Positions 1-6,564 of a stretch of 34,635 nucleotides of DNA are shown one piece after another (the first letter of the stretch is position 1; each line of letters opens with the position of its first letter). Under the pieces are notes generated by a model, which was not told the origin of the DNA, ran no database searches, and saw only the letters and a list, made by a program, of their open reading frames with translations. The stretch spans positions 1 through 34,635 of the forward strand of contig NZ_JAENRY010000056.1 in assembly GCF_016612545.1 (NCBI RefSeq), read 5' to 3'. Origin of the DNA: Streptomyces sp. MBT65 (GTDB taxonomy: Bacteria > Actinomycetota > Actinomycetes > Streptomycetales > Streptomycetaceae). Both the position numbers and the translations under genes were made by a program.

Positions 1-381
1 AGCAGCGTCGTCTTGCCGCTGCCGGTGCCGCCGGGCGGGGACCGCATCCTGCGGGCGCTGATCGAGGCACGGCTCTCGTTCCTGATCAGCGGCGGCACCG
101 GCAGCGGCAAGACGACGCTGCTGAGCGCGCTGCTCGGGCTCGTCGGACCGGGCGAGCGGATCGTGCTCGCCGAGGACTCGGCCGAGTTGAAGCCGGACCA
201 TCCGCACGTCGTACGGCTGGAGAGCAGGCCCGCGAACCAGGAGGGCGCCGGGCTCGTCACGCTCCAGGACCTGGTCCGCCAGGCACTGAGGATGCGGCCG
301 GACCGGCTGGTCGTCGGCGAGGTGCGCGGCCCGGAGGTCGTCCAGCTCACTACCCGTTACGCACCAACACATCACGCCTGA
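1..381 (+). CDS. tadA: TadA/CpaF-type secretion ATPase, 5' part, cut by prophage (host gene)
   Basis: This is the middle of a chromosomal type II/IV secretion ATPase that would power a Tad/Flp pilus-like export machine at the inner face of the membrane. The gene starts before the window. The Walker A motif GGTGSGKTT is read at about 91-117. The Asp box region (VLAEDSAELKP) and the Walker B-type segment GEVRGPEVV follow at about 163-342. Native sequence stops at the TCCA repeat (341-344). After it the frame runs into phage DNA and adds a short foreign tail ending at 381. The His box and C-terminal domain are lost here and lie at 34333-34635, so the split product should be inactive. The family is clear; the exact pilus system is inferred. 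Confidence 0.9.
   Translation, partial: SSVVLPLPVPPGGDRILRALIEARLSFLISGGTGSGKTTLLSALLGLVGPGERIVLAEDSAELKPDHPHVVRLESRPANQEGAGLVTLQDLVRQALRMRPDRLVVGEVRGPEVVQLTTRYAPTHHA
322..366. other. attL: attL (left prophage junction)
   Basis: Host sequence of the ATPase gene runs to the 4-bp TCCA at 341-344, the only sequence shared with the right junction (34331-34334). The phage half-site follows. It contains TACGCACC at 358-365, the inverted partner of GGTGCGTA at 34312-34319. In the circular phage these 8-bp arms would flank the core with 28 bp between them. The dyad centre then falls between C343 and A344, which suggests CA as the crossover dinucleotide. Confidence 0.8.
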
Positions 382-408
382 GTGAACACGCAGGTCACCC
401 CAGGAGCG

Positions 409-870
409 TTACGCGCTGCGCTCGTGCCGGCCCTGCGCCTTCGCCTCGCGCAGCATGTCGACGATCAGCTTTCGGTCCTCGATGGGAAGAGGCATCTCCC
501 AGGCCGTCCGCTCCAACCGATCCGACATGTCCGCGTAGGGGCGCTCCCGATCCTGACCGTCGCCCTCGGCCTGTTGGCGGAGGATCTCGCGAAGGACGAC
601 GGCGGCAGCGTCTCGCCCGGCTTCGGCCAGCCGCTCGGGGCTGACGCCGACGACACGTGCCATATGGGCCAGGGTCGTGTCTGGTGCGCGGACGCGTTTG
701 GGTGGCCGCTTGGGTTCGTACCCACGTTCGATATGCCGCCATCGGGCACCCCCGAGCCTGATCGGGGCCAACTGCGCGGCGGCTTCTGGGCTCAGCCCCC
801 GCGCCATGCGGGCAACGCGGATCAAGTGTGCCTCCGGTGGAGGCTCCATCTCCTGCTCGCTTGAAGTCAC
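409..870 (-). CDS. HTH (XRE-like) regulator, leftmost phage gene
   Basis: The product has about 153 residues and probably controls the lysis-lysogeny switch. The N-terminal part contains a helix-turn-helix-like segment (LIRVARMARGLSPEAAAQ, then the recognition region near RWRHIERG). The C-terminal half is helical and charged (ERTAWEMPLPIEDRKLIVDMLREAK). The GTG at 870 has GGGAG six bases upstream. An ATG at 876 has no usable spacing, and a TTG nearer the HTH also has a good GGAGG, so the start is uncertain. It diverges from the regulator at 1025 across the operator repeats. In circular phage DNA the integrase gene lies directly downstream on the same strand, past attP. Repressor versus antirepressor cannot be decided from sequence. 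Confidence 0.7.
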   Translation of the reverse strand: MTSSEQEMEPPPEAHLIRVARMARGLSPEAAAQLAPIRLGGARWRHIERGYEPKRPPKRVRAPDTTLAHMARVVGVSPERLAEAGRDAAAVVLREILRQQAEGDGQDRERPYADMSDRLERTAWEMPLPIEDRKLIVDMLREAKAQGRHERSA

Positions 871-876
871 GGCCAT

Positions 877-1024
877 CTCCCGTCCGGGCCCACACGAAAC
901 TTCAGGAAACTTTAGCGAATCTCTGCAGGTGAGAACGGCAAGCCTCAAGTAACTTCGATTGAAGGTCCGATTCTTCGTTGAAGCTTCTTGAAGTTTTTCG
1001 AAGTTTCGCCGTAGTGTTCTTCCC
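877..1024. promoter_or_regulatory. Divergent promoter/operator region with 10-bp-phased repeats
   Basis: This AT-richer gap separates the divergent HTH genes. GAAACTTC-type boxes start at 896 and 906. Their reverse-complement-like forms GAAGCTTC, GAAGTTTT and GAAGTTTC start at 980, 990 and 1000, so copies recur every 10 bp, one helical turn. AACTTCGATTGAAG (951-964) adds a dyad. The right cluster covers a possible -35 (TTGAAG, 988-993) of a rightward promoter with -10 TAGTGT (1012-1017). The left cluster overlaps a possible leftward -10 (TAAAGT, complement of 909-914). Binding by either neighbouring HTH protein is inferred. Confidence 0.7.
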
Positions 1025-1270
1025 ATGGAACCCCGACGGACCCACAGTCCGGAGTCGGTTCGCCGGAAGCGAATCGAAGCTGGCCTGAAACAGAAGGAAC
1101 TCGCCCTCCGGGCTGGCATCTCCCGCCCTCACATGTCGTCCATCGAGCACGGCCGAGTCAGCCCCTCGCCGCCAGTGCTCCAACGGTTGGCCAAGGAACT
1201 CGGCTGCGAGGTCGCTGACCTCATGCCTCCGCAGATGAGTGCGGGGATGCCCGGGGCTGTGGCGGCATGA
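1025..1270 (+). CDS. XRE-family HTH transcriptional regulator
   Basis: The 81-residue protein is almost entirely one Cro/CI-type helix-turn-helix domain (about residues 10-65: VRRKRIEAGLKQKELALRAG, then SRPHMSSIEHGRVSPSP). Such single-domain proteins act as phage repressors or Cro-like switches. No Shine-Dalgarno precedes the ATG, and a TAGTGT -10 box ends only 7 bases upstream. The message is therefore probably leaderless, starting at or next to the ATG, as in several phage repressors. It overlaps the next gene by ATGA. Because it heads the rightward early operon, a Cro-like role is as likely as a maintenance repressor. Confidence 0.85.
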   Translation: MEPRRTHSPESVRRKRIEAGLKQKELALRAGISRPHMSSIEHGRVSPSPPVLQRLAKELGCEVADLMPPQMSAGMPGAVAA

Positions 1271-1458
1271 GCGGTCGGATCTGCCTGTCTGTCGACCAGG
1301 CATTCGAGGCGGGGTTCGAGGAGCCGTGTGAGCACCTGGTGCCGGACCCGAACGACTGCCCGGATTGCCGGCTGACCGAGGCAGAGATTCGCCGACTAGC
1401 CGTCCTGCTGCGCAGCGACCCGCCCGCCGAGGCAGGCGCATCAGCAGCGGCTGCCTGA
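1267..1458 (+). CDS. Small Cys-rich protein, function unknown
   Basis: The 63-residue product overlaps the XRE gene by ATGA, so translation is coupled. It contains CEHLVPDPNDCPDCR (about residues 21-35), a possible zinc-binding cluster with one His and three Cys, and an Ala-rich C-terminus. Nothing identifies a biochemical role. Being co-expressed with the switch regulator suggests an accessory early function. Confidence 0.6.
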   Translation: MSGRICLSVDQAFEAGFEEPCEHLVPDPNDCPDCRLTEAEIRRLAVLLRSDPPAEAGASAAAA

Positions 1459-1549
1459 CCACATGAGAACGGGGCCGCGCCCGGCTGGACCCCGGACAGC
1501 GACCCCTCGGCACAGCCCACCCCCGCACCTACTGAAGGAGTGGAAGACC

Positions 1550-2542
1550 GTGACCGCATCATCCCACCAGACCCCGGGGCCCATGCCCCCCGAGTACCCG
1601 CCGGCCGCGACGCCGGAGCAGGCAGCCGCGGTGTTCGCTGCGTACGGCGCGGTCCTGCCTGTCCCGCTCGGCTCCGCGTACGTCGACCCGGTCGGGGCGG
1701 CAGCGGGCGTCCTGACCGCGGCGATGTCCAACGGGGCAGCGACGGCGCAGGAGTTGGCGCAGGCCGAGGCCGACGCCGGGCTGCTCTTCGACCCGCGGCG
1801 GGCCCAGGACATCGCGGCCGCCTCGGCGGAGCGGGCGCACGCCGAGGACGAGGCGGAGCTGGCCGAGCGCGGCCGCCAGCTCGCCGAGATGGCCGGTGCT
1901 CACCGCCAGGTCGCCGCGGTGGGCCGCCTGATCGAGGGGCGCCCCGGCTGGCACCTGCTGTCTGTCGCCGAGATCGCGGCGGCCGTCGAGTACGCCAAGA
2001 CCGCGCACGACGGCAGTCCCCCGATGACGCTGACCTGGACGGGTACCGCCGAGGTGCCCGACGCGCACGAGGCCCACAAGCAGGTCGTCATCGCATGCGT
2101 CTCCTCCTACGGAGGCCGCGCGGACCTGCTCGTCGAGGGCGACGCGCGCACCAAGTTGGCCTCGCTCCTGGACACCGGAGCCATCCGCGACATCAACGCC
2201 CCCTGCTCGCGTGAGCCCGCCTGCGGCACCGACGGCGCCATGGACCCCACCGACGTGTTCGGCTGGTTCCACCTCGACGTGGCCGGCCTGGCCGGGGGCC
2301 CGCGCTGGTACTGCTCGCCGGGCTGCGTCAACGCCGCGATGGTCCGCGCCGGCGACGACCTGGCCCTCGCCGACCAGGCCGCCGCCGTCGACTCCGGCGA
2401 GCACGCGTATGACGAGGCCTCCTACCTCGACGCGCGCTACGGCTTGGGCGCGTCCGACGAGTACGCGGTGCAGCAGGCCGGGGCCGTCGAGGCGGGGTTC
2501 CAGGACGAGCGCGGCGACATCGACGAGGAGCGCGCGCTGTGA
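1550..2542 (+). CDS. Early phage protein with C-terminal Cys cluster, unknown
   Basis: GTG at 1550 is chosen because AAGGAG (1535-1540) sits nine bases upstream, giving about 330 residues. The N-terminal third is Ala/Pro-rich and low in complexity. A helical Glu/Ala-rich section follows (ERAHAEDEAELAERGRQLAE), then a mixed region containing LTWTGTAEVPDAHEA. Near residues 215-260 four Cys (CSREPAC and CSPGC) could bind one zinc ion. No enzyme motif is recognised. It is first in a run of 4-bp-overlapping genes (1550-3769), so it is probably co-translated with them. Confidence 0.65.
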   Translation: MTASSHQTPGPMPPEYPPAATPEQAAAVFAAYGAVLPVPLGSAYVDPVGAAAGVLTAAMSNGAATAQELAQAEADAGLLFDPRRAQDIAAASAERAHAEDEAELAERGRQLAEMAGAHRQVAAVGRLIEGRPGWHLLSVAEIAAAVEYAKTAHDGSPPMTLTWTGTAEVPDAHEAHKQVVIACVSSYGGRADLLVEGDARTKLASLLDTGAIRDINAPCSREPACGTDGAMDPTDVFGWFHLDVAGLAGGPRWYCSPGCVNAAMVRAGDDLALADQAAAVDSGEHAYDEASYLDARYGLGASDEYAVQQAGAVEAGFQDERGDIDEERAL

Positions 2543-2964
2543 GCAACGACATCCGTAAGAGGGCGCTCACTGAGCTCACGCAGTTCGAGGGTGCCGTGTT
2601 CCGGTTCGGGCACCAGGTGCGCGCGTTCCTGGCCACGTTCCCCGAGGACCTGCCGTCGCCGAACTCGGTGCTGCCCAGGTTCCTCGACGAGACCACCGAC
2701 GACGGCGAGCGGATCCCGGGTGGCGCGTCCTACGTGCACCTGGTGGGCCTGACCGAGGCCGGGGTGCAGGCGTGGGCGTCGTTTCTCGGCACGCAGGTGA
2801 CGCGGAAGGTCACCGTCGAGCCCGGATACGTCAACGTCGGATTCCGGGCGGAGGGCGACGTGGACGGCCTGGGGGTATGCGTGGGCTCCTCGCAGACGTG
2901 GAGCCCCGAGGAGTGGAAGCAGCTTCAGGAGGCTGGACCGGGCGCCGGCAGTGATGCCGGATGA
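2539..2964 (+). CDS. Early phage protein, unknown
   Basis: The 141-residue product starts with a GTG overlapping the preceding stop by 4 bp. It looks like a single globular alpha/beta domain: an N-terminal helix (IRKRALTELTQFEGAVFRFGHQVRAFLATF), then alternating short strands (YVHLVGLTEAGVQAWASFLG, RKVTVEPGYVNVGFRAEG). It has a Gly-rich C-terminus and overlaps the next gene. No family is recognised. It may act together with the products of 2961 and 3850, which are similar in size and strand pattern. Confidence 0.6.
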   Translation: MSNDIRKRALTELTQFEGAVFRFGHQVRAFLATFPEDLPSPNSVLPRFLDETTDDGERIPGGASYVHLVGLTEAGVQAWASFLGTQVTRKVTVEPGYVNVGFRAEGDVDGLGVCVGSSQTWSPEEWKQLQEAGPGAGSDAG

Positions 2965-3473
2965 CCGCCCTCGAGGAGCAGCCGGCCGGCGGTACCGGGC
3001 AGAGCATCCAGGGCGGCAGCCAGCTGTCCGTGGACGACGCCACCCGGGACCCCCTGCCGCAGCTGCGGTACGCGGACGCCGTGCACGCCGCCCTGCGCCC
3101 GATCGACCTCCTCCCCGACGCCCTCGACGTGGGCCTGCACATCGAGGACATGAACGGGCCGCGCGAGCTGTTCATCCGGCTCGAGTGGCTGCCCGGCCAC
3201 GACGACCTGGTCCCCGACGAGCTGAACACTGCGGGGCTGGTCGTGCGGTGGTCGCACCTGGCCGGCTGGTCCGCATGCAGCGGCGCCGAGCGCGTCGGCT
3301 TCGACATCGACGAGCTCGCCGACCCGGCCACGGTCGCCGAGACCGCGATGCACGCCGTGCTGTGCGGTCTGTCGTGCGCCTGCGAGAAACCTGCGCCGGG
3401 CCGCTGGGAGCACGCCGTCTACCTGGAGATCGCCCTGGTCGCCTACGACGAGCGTGAGGAGAACGGCCGGTGA
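2961..3473 (+). CDS. Early phage protein, unknown
   Basis: The 170-residue acidic protein opens with an ATG overlapping the preceding stop. Its core alternates predicted helices and strands (YADAVHAALRPIDLLPDALDVGLHIED, ELFIRLEWLPGHDDL, GLVVRWSHLAGWSA). A late segment, CGLSCACEKPAPGRW, holds three Cys and could bind metal. The WLPGHDD/LVVRWSH sequence is distinctive, but I know no function for it. The gene ends with a GTGA overlap into the membrane-protein gene at 3470. Confidence 0.6.
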   Translation: MTALEEQPAGGTGQSIQGGSQLSVDDATRDPLPQLRYADAVHAALRPIDLLPDALDVGLHIEDMNGPRELFIRLEWLPGHDDLVPDELNTAGLVVRWSHLAGWSACSGAERVGFDIDELADPATVAETAMHAVLCGLSCACEKPAPGRWEHAVYLEIALVAYDEREENGR

Positions 3474-3769
3474 GCGTCGAAGCCTGGCTGATCTTGTGCG
3501 TGCTGGGAGTGCTGGGCCTGTTCGTGGTCGCAGGGTTCATCGAGACGCTCGATGAACGGCGACCGCCCGCCCCCGTCGCGCAGCCCCTGCGGAAGGTCCT
3601 GCCGCTGCTTCCCCCGGCCCGTCCGGGCGGCCCCTGGCATCCCGAGTTCTGTCTGGTCCGGGGCCGACGCGTCCGCGCTGCCCGTGCCCGGGCCCGCTCG
3701 GTCCGGCTGGGCCGCACGCGGTCTGTGGCCGAGGCCGCCCTCACCACCCCGCGCCGACTCGGCGCCTGA
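3470..3769 (+). CDS. Small single-pass membrane protein
   Basis: The 99-residue product has one strong hydrophobic segment near the N-terminus (LILCVLGVLGLFVVAGFI, about residues 7-24). A basic, Arg-rich cytoplasmic tail follows (RRVRAARARARSVRLGRTRSV). It is the last gene of the first overlapping set and is followed by a hairpin at 3781-3824. Early phage membrane proteins of this shape can act in superinfection exclusion or as anchors, but nothing in the sequence decides this. Confidence 0.55.
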   Translation: MSVEAWLILCVLGVLGLFVVAGFIETLDERRPPAPVAQPLRKVLPLLPPARPGGPWHPEFCLVRGRRVRAARARARSVRLGRTRSVAEAALTTPRRLGA

Positions 3770-3780
3770 CCCCTCCAACT

Positions 3781-3824
3781 CCGGGCGGGCGGGACGTGCC
3801 CTGACAACCGTCACGCCCGCCCGG
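3781..3824 (+). terminator. Stem-loop terminator-like hairpin
   Basis: Arms 3781-3796 and 3809-3824 pair at 15 of 16 positions around a 12-base loop. There is no T-tract, as is usual in high-GC actinomycetes. It lies between the first early gene set and the gene at 3850, so it may attenuate transcription or stabilise the upstream message. Confidence 0.55.
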
Positions 3825-3849
3825 GCACCAACCACTGAAGGAACACAGC

Positions 3850-4449
3850 ATGCGGAACACCGCAGGCAGGACCGCGCTCATCACCCTCGCGCTCCGCGAC
3901 CTCATCCCGGGCGCCGACCTCGCTCACATGACCGTGCAGGTCGCCGAGCGCTTCCCGGACTCGGTCGCCCTCAAGAACACCTGGAGCGGCACGCCCGACG
4001 GCGTGGCCCGGAAGATCGCCGCCGCCGTGTGGGGGGACACCGGGCAGGACGCGAGCCCGCTCGACCAGGCCGCGGACGCCAGGCGCGCCCGGGACCTGGT
4101 CGCCGAGGCCAGCATCCTGATGTCGGCCGGCGCCGACCTCGAAGCCGCGCCCTGGTACCCGGTACGCCCCGGCGACCTGGTCCACATCGCCTACGAACAG
4201 GCCGGCGAGATGGCTGCGTTCGGCGAGACGTACCTCGTGTACGACGCCGGGCGCGGGCTGCTGGGCATGTCGCTGCTGACGCACAACCTGCCCGCCACGG
4301 TCGACGACGACGTTGCCGCGGGCATGACCGGCGTCTTCGCGTCGGAGGACTCCGACGACCCGCTCTACGACCTCTGGTTCGAGGCGGGCCCGCAGCGGCT
4401 GACGATCGTGCGCGACGGCCGCCCCGTCCACATCGGCGGTGCCCGGTGA
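3850..4449 (+). CDS. Early phage protein, unknown
   Basis: The 199-residue product has an ATG with GAAGGA about eight bases upstream. It has an N-terminal helical part (RTALITLALRDLIPGADLAHMTVQVAERF) and a central beta-rich part containing YPVRPGDLVHIAYEQAG and YLVYDAGRGLLGMSLL. The pattern suggests a compact alpha+beta domain. It overlaps the Cys-rich gene at 4446 by 4 bp. No motif supports a named function. Confidence 0.6.
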   Translation: MRNTAGRTALITLALRDLIPGADLAHMTVQVAERFPDSVALKNTWSGTPDGVARKIAAAVWGDTGQDASPLDQAADARRARDLVAEASILMSAGADLEAAPWYPVRPGDLVHIAYEQAGEMAAFGETYLVYDAGRGLLGMSLLTHNLPATVDDDVAAGMTGVFASEDSDDPLYDLWFEAGPQRLTIVRDGRPVHIGGAR

Positions 4450-4865
4450 GCGACGACGTCTCGCACGACAAGGACGGCCAGACTGCCGCGGCAGACCAGG
4501 CCAGGGAACTCGCCGCGAACGCGCGGCAGGAGGCGCCCCTGGACCCGGAAGACCTCGACTACGACGACGCCGAGCTCGGCGTCGACGAGCCGTGCGGCGA
4601 GGGCATGTGCCGCTGCTCGTGCGGCGGGGCCTGCGTGTGCGGCTGCGAGTGCCCGGGCGACCAGGACGAGTGGCAGCCCGGCGAGTGCGACAACTGCTAC
4701 GGCGAGACCATCAACGGACCGCTGGGACCGATCTACTGCGCCTGCGCGATCGGCCAGGGCGCCATCGACGGCCACTGCGTGTGCGGGCCGCCGCCCGGCT
4801 ACGTGGCCGCCGACGAAAACCCCACCTACACGCTCCTCACCCCGGCCGCGGGCGGTGCGCGGTGA
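4446..4865 (+). CDS. Cys-rich metal-binding protein, unknown
   Basis: The 139-residue product starts at a GTG overlapping the previous stop. An acidic N-terminus (LDPEDLDYDDAELGVDEPC) leads into a dense cysteine region (CGEGMCRCSCGGACVCGCEC). More Cys follow in CDNCYGE, YCACAIGQG and HCVCGPP. Spacings such as CRCSCGG and CVCGC look like metallothionein or multi-zinc clusters rather than one classical zinc finger. A disulfide-rich secreted fold is unlikely because no signal peptide is seen. Metal binding is inferred from composition; the role is unknown. Confidence 0.65.
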   Translation: MSDDVSHDKDGQTAAADQARELAANARQEAPLDPEDLDYDDAELGVDEPCGEGMCRCSCGGACVCGCECPGDQDEWQPGECDNCYGETINGPLGPIYCACAIGQGAIDGHCVCGPPPGYVAADENPTYTLLTPAAGGAR

Positions 4866-5521
4866 CGCCGGCGGACGCGCGTACCCTGCGCCGCCGCAAG
4901 GTGGCCGACCTGCGGGCGGCCGAGCCGGGCCTGAGCCTGCGTCAGATGGCGCGGCGGCTGGGCCTGTCGCGCGACACGGTCAGCCGCGACCTGGACGAAA
5001 TCAGCCGGCGGGCGGCCGAGGGTGCGCCACCGGTCGAGGCAGTGGCCGCCGTGGTGGACGTCCCCGCGTCCGAGGCCGAGGACGGCCCGGAGGCGGCGGA
5101 CGATTCTGCGCCGCAGCCCGGCGAGGGTGCGGCCGAGGTTGCGCCACCGGTCGGGGCTGAGGTGGTTGTGGTGGCCGAGCCGCTGGCCGAGGTGGCTGGC
5201 GACGGTTACCGGGAGCGTCGGCCGCTGGCCCGGGCGCGGCTGCCGAGGCGGCTGGCGGACACCGAGCTGACGATCGACCTGACCCAGTGGCCGGCCCTGC
5301 GCCGCGACCTGGCGGTCCTGGCCGAGACCGGCATCAGCCCCGAGGCCCTGATCAACCAGGCCGTCGTGGTCCTCGCCCACGGCTACAGGCAGGGCCTGCG
5401 CTCCGGCGTCATCCGTCCCGACCGGCCCTTCGTCGTACGGGACTTGATCGTCGGGCCCCCGCGCAGCTTCCTCCGCGACCCCGTTCCCGCCCCGGCTGCC
5501 GAAGGCAGTCCGGGCACCTGA
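4862..5521 (+). CDS. HTH DNA-binding protein with C-terminal domain
   Basis: The 219-residue protein starts at GTG 4862, overlapping the previous stop. Residues about 9-50 form a clear helix-turn-helix (RRRKVADLRAAEPGLSLRQM, then ARRLGLSRDTVSRDLDEISR) of the kind found in replication or regulatory proteins. A 70-residue acidic, Ala/Pro/Glu-rich linker follows. A second folded domain (about 120-205) begins at ELTIDLTQWPALRRDLAVLA and has a helix with QAVVVLAHGYRQGLRSGVI. It is the last gene before the strong terminator at 5526. A role in early-gene control or origin binding is plausible but not shown. Confidence 0.65.
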   Translation: MTPADARTLRRRKVADLRAAEPGLSLRQMARRLGLSRDTVSRDLDEISRRAAEGAPPVEAVAAVVDVPASEAEDGPEAADDSAPQPGEGAAEVAPPVGAEVVVVAEPLAEVAGDGYRERRPLARARLPRRLADTELTIDLTQWPALRRDLAVLAETGISPEALINQAVVVLAHGYRQGLRSGVIRPDRPFVVRDLIVGPPRSFLRDPVPAPAAEGSPGT

Positions 5522-5525
5522 GACC

Positions 5526-5573
5526 GGGTCCGGCCGCCCGGCCGCTCTCCCTCCCCCTGGGGCGGCCGGACCC
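5526..5573 (+). terminator. Strong GC-rich stem-loop terminator
   Basis: A perfect 14-bp inverted repeat (5526-5539 with 5560-5573) encloses a 20-base loop right after the stop at 5521. It has no T-tract but a very stable stem. It should end the 3850-5521 transcript. Confidence 0.7.
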
Positions 5574-5609
5574 ATCCCCCTTACCGAAGTCCGCACGAAG
5601 GAGGTCGCT

Positions 5610-5732
5610 GTGTACCGCTGGTGGTTCCTGGTCTCCCTGGCGCTGCTGCTCGCGGTGCTCGGCTGTGACCCCGCGTCCAGCACGGTGCCGACGCCGAGCC
5701 CCGCCGCCGCGCCCGGGTGGACGGGCCGATGA
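5610..5732 (+). CDS. Tiny lipoprotein-like membrane peptide
   Basis: The 40-residue ORF begins at GTG 5610 with a near-perfect AAGGAGG five bases upstream. It reads MYRWWFLVSLALLLAVLGCD and then a Ser/Thr/Pro/Ala-rich tail. The hydrophobic stretch followed by VLGC resembles a lipoprotein signal peptide, though Leu at -2 of the lipobox is not ideal and the N-terminus has one Arg. A surface-anchored peptide could block superinfection, as small phage lipoproteins do elsewhere. It overlaps the next gene by ATGA. Confidence 0.5.
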   Translation: MYRWWFLVSLALLLAVLGCDPASSTVPTPSPAAAPGWTGR

Positions 5733-5938
5733 CCGGGCCGTCCGCCCCGGGCCCCCGTCGGGGCGGGCGGCCCATCCGCGGCCGCCGCCGACGGCGCCGC
5801 CCGGGCGCGTGCGACGTGCCCCGGTTCCCGCACGACCTGACCTACGCGCGCCTGTATCCGTGCGGCTGGCGATGCGACCGGCACAGCCCTGCGGCGCTGC
5901 CCGCTCTGCTCCTGACCGATCAAGGAGGACCCCGATGA
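5729..5938 (+). CDS. Small basic protein with possible zinc cluster
   Basis: The 69-residue product starts with an ATG overlapping the preceding TGA. The first third is Arg/Gly/Pro-rich (RRGGRPIRGRRRRRRPGACD). The second part carries CGWRCDRHSPAAL, which with the earlier Cys and a His could hold zinc. It overlaps the frameshifted HTH gene at 5935 by ATGA, so the set is translationally coupled. Function unknown; nucleic-acid binding would fit the charge. Confidence 0.45.
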   Translation: MTGPSAPGPRRGGRPIRGRRRRRRPGACDVPRFPHDLTYARLYPCGWRCDRHSPAALPALLLTDQGGPR

Positions 5939-6319
5939 CGACACCCAGCCCCGCGGACCTCGTCCGCCGCCAGGCCCCGCCCGCCGCCGTACGACCGGCA
6001 CCGGTGGGAGGAGGCCGTCCTGTCCGGCGACCTGTACCGCGACGCGCGCCTGCTCGCGCTCGTCCTGGCCCACCACGCCGGTGAGTCCGGCTTCCTGCCC
6101 GAGGACGGCATCCAGTACCTGCGGCCCCTGGCGCGCATGGCCGATGTGACGCCGCGCCTGGTGAAGCTGGCGCTGCGCGACCTGCAACGGCGCGGCTACC
6201 TGTGGCGGCCGCCGATCGCCTCCGGGGAGCAGAGCCAGACAGCGCGGCCGATCACCCTCACGCTGCCCTCCGCGAGCGCCCGTACGGAGCCTCCCCATAG
6301 CGGCGAGGTGCCCGAGTGA
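5935..6319 (+). pseudogene. Winged-helix-like HTH protein, split by a 1-base frameshift
   Basis: ATG 5935, with AAGGAGG upstream, opens MTTPSPADLVRRQAPPAA. This frame then degenerates into Arg/Pro-rich sequence ending at 6084. The conserved body continues in the +1 frame from 5990 (YDRHRWEEAVLSGDLYRDAR, ending RTEPPHSGEVPE at 6319) and has no start codon before residue 6137. Dropping one base between about 5971 and 5989 gives one protein of about 127 residues with an HTH (LARMADVTPRLVKLALRDLQRRG). Causes could be a real mutation, a base-calling error in the GC run, or +1 ribosomal frameshifting. The stop overlaps the next GTG. Confidence 0.65.
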
Positions 6320-6558
6320 GCGCGGCCGAGCGGCAGTTAGCACTGCTGCCCGACGACCCGCCCCGCTACGGCGGCCCCGCCGCCGTCCGCGCGGACCCGA
6401 TCGTGACGTCCGGCCGTACCGAGTACACGGTGCGCTGCGACGGCACGGGCGGCTGCGGCGCGATCCACCGCCACACCGGCCCCGGCATCCGCACCGGGCC
6501 CTGCGGCGCGACCTACACCGTTCCCGCCGGCGACGAGCTCGCCGACGACACCAGCTAG
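6316..6558 (+). CDS. Small zinc-knuckle-like protein
   Basis: The 80-residue product starts at GTG 6316 by overlap. YTVRCDGTGGCGAIHRHTGP and later GPCGATYTVP give three Cys and two His in a short span, consistent with a zinc ribbon or knuckle. It stands immediately before the putative replication protein with a 6-bp gap, so it may assist early DNA functions. No stronger assignment is possible. Confidence 0.55.
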   Translation: MSAAERQLALLPDDPPRYGGPAAVRADPIVTSGRTEYTVRCDGTGGCGAIHRHTGPGIRTGPCGATYTVPAGDELADDTS

Positions 6559-6564
6559 GACCCC

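Noticed and set aside
341..344. Longer tRNA-type att duplication
   Set aside because: No tRNA is present at either end and only TCCA is shared, as expected for a serine integrase acting in a protein gene.
382..864. 160-residue plus-strand frame next to attL
   Set aside because: Antisense to the HTH gene at 409-870, which has a recognisable domain; no ribosome-binding site.
4826..6343. 505-residue minus-strand open frame
   Set aside because: Repetitive Arg/Gly/Gln-rich shadow of several overlapping plus-strand genes with good starts; no motif.
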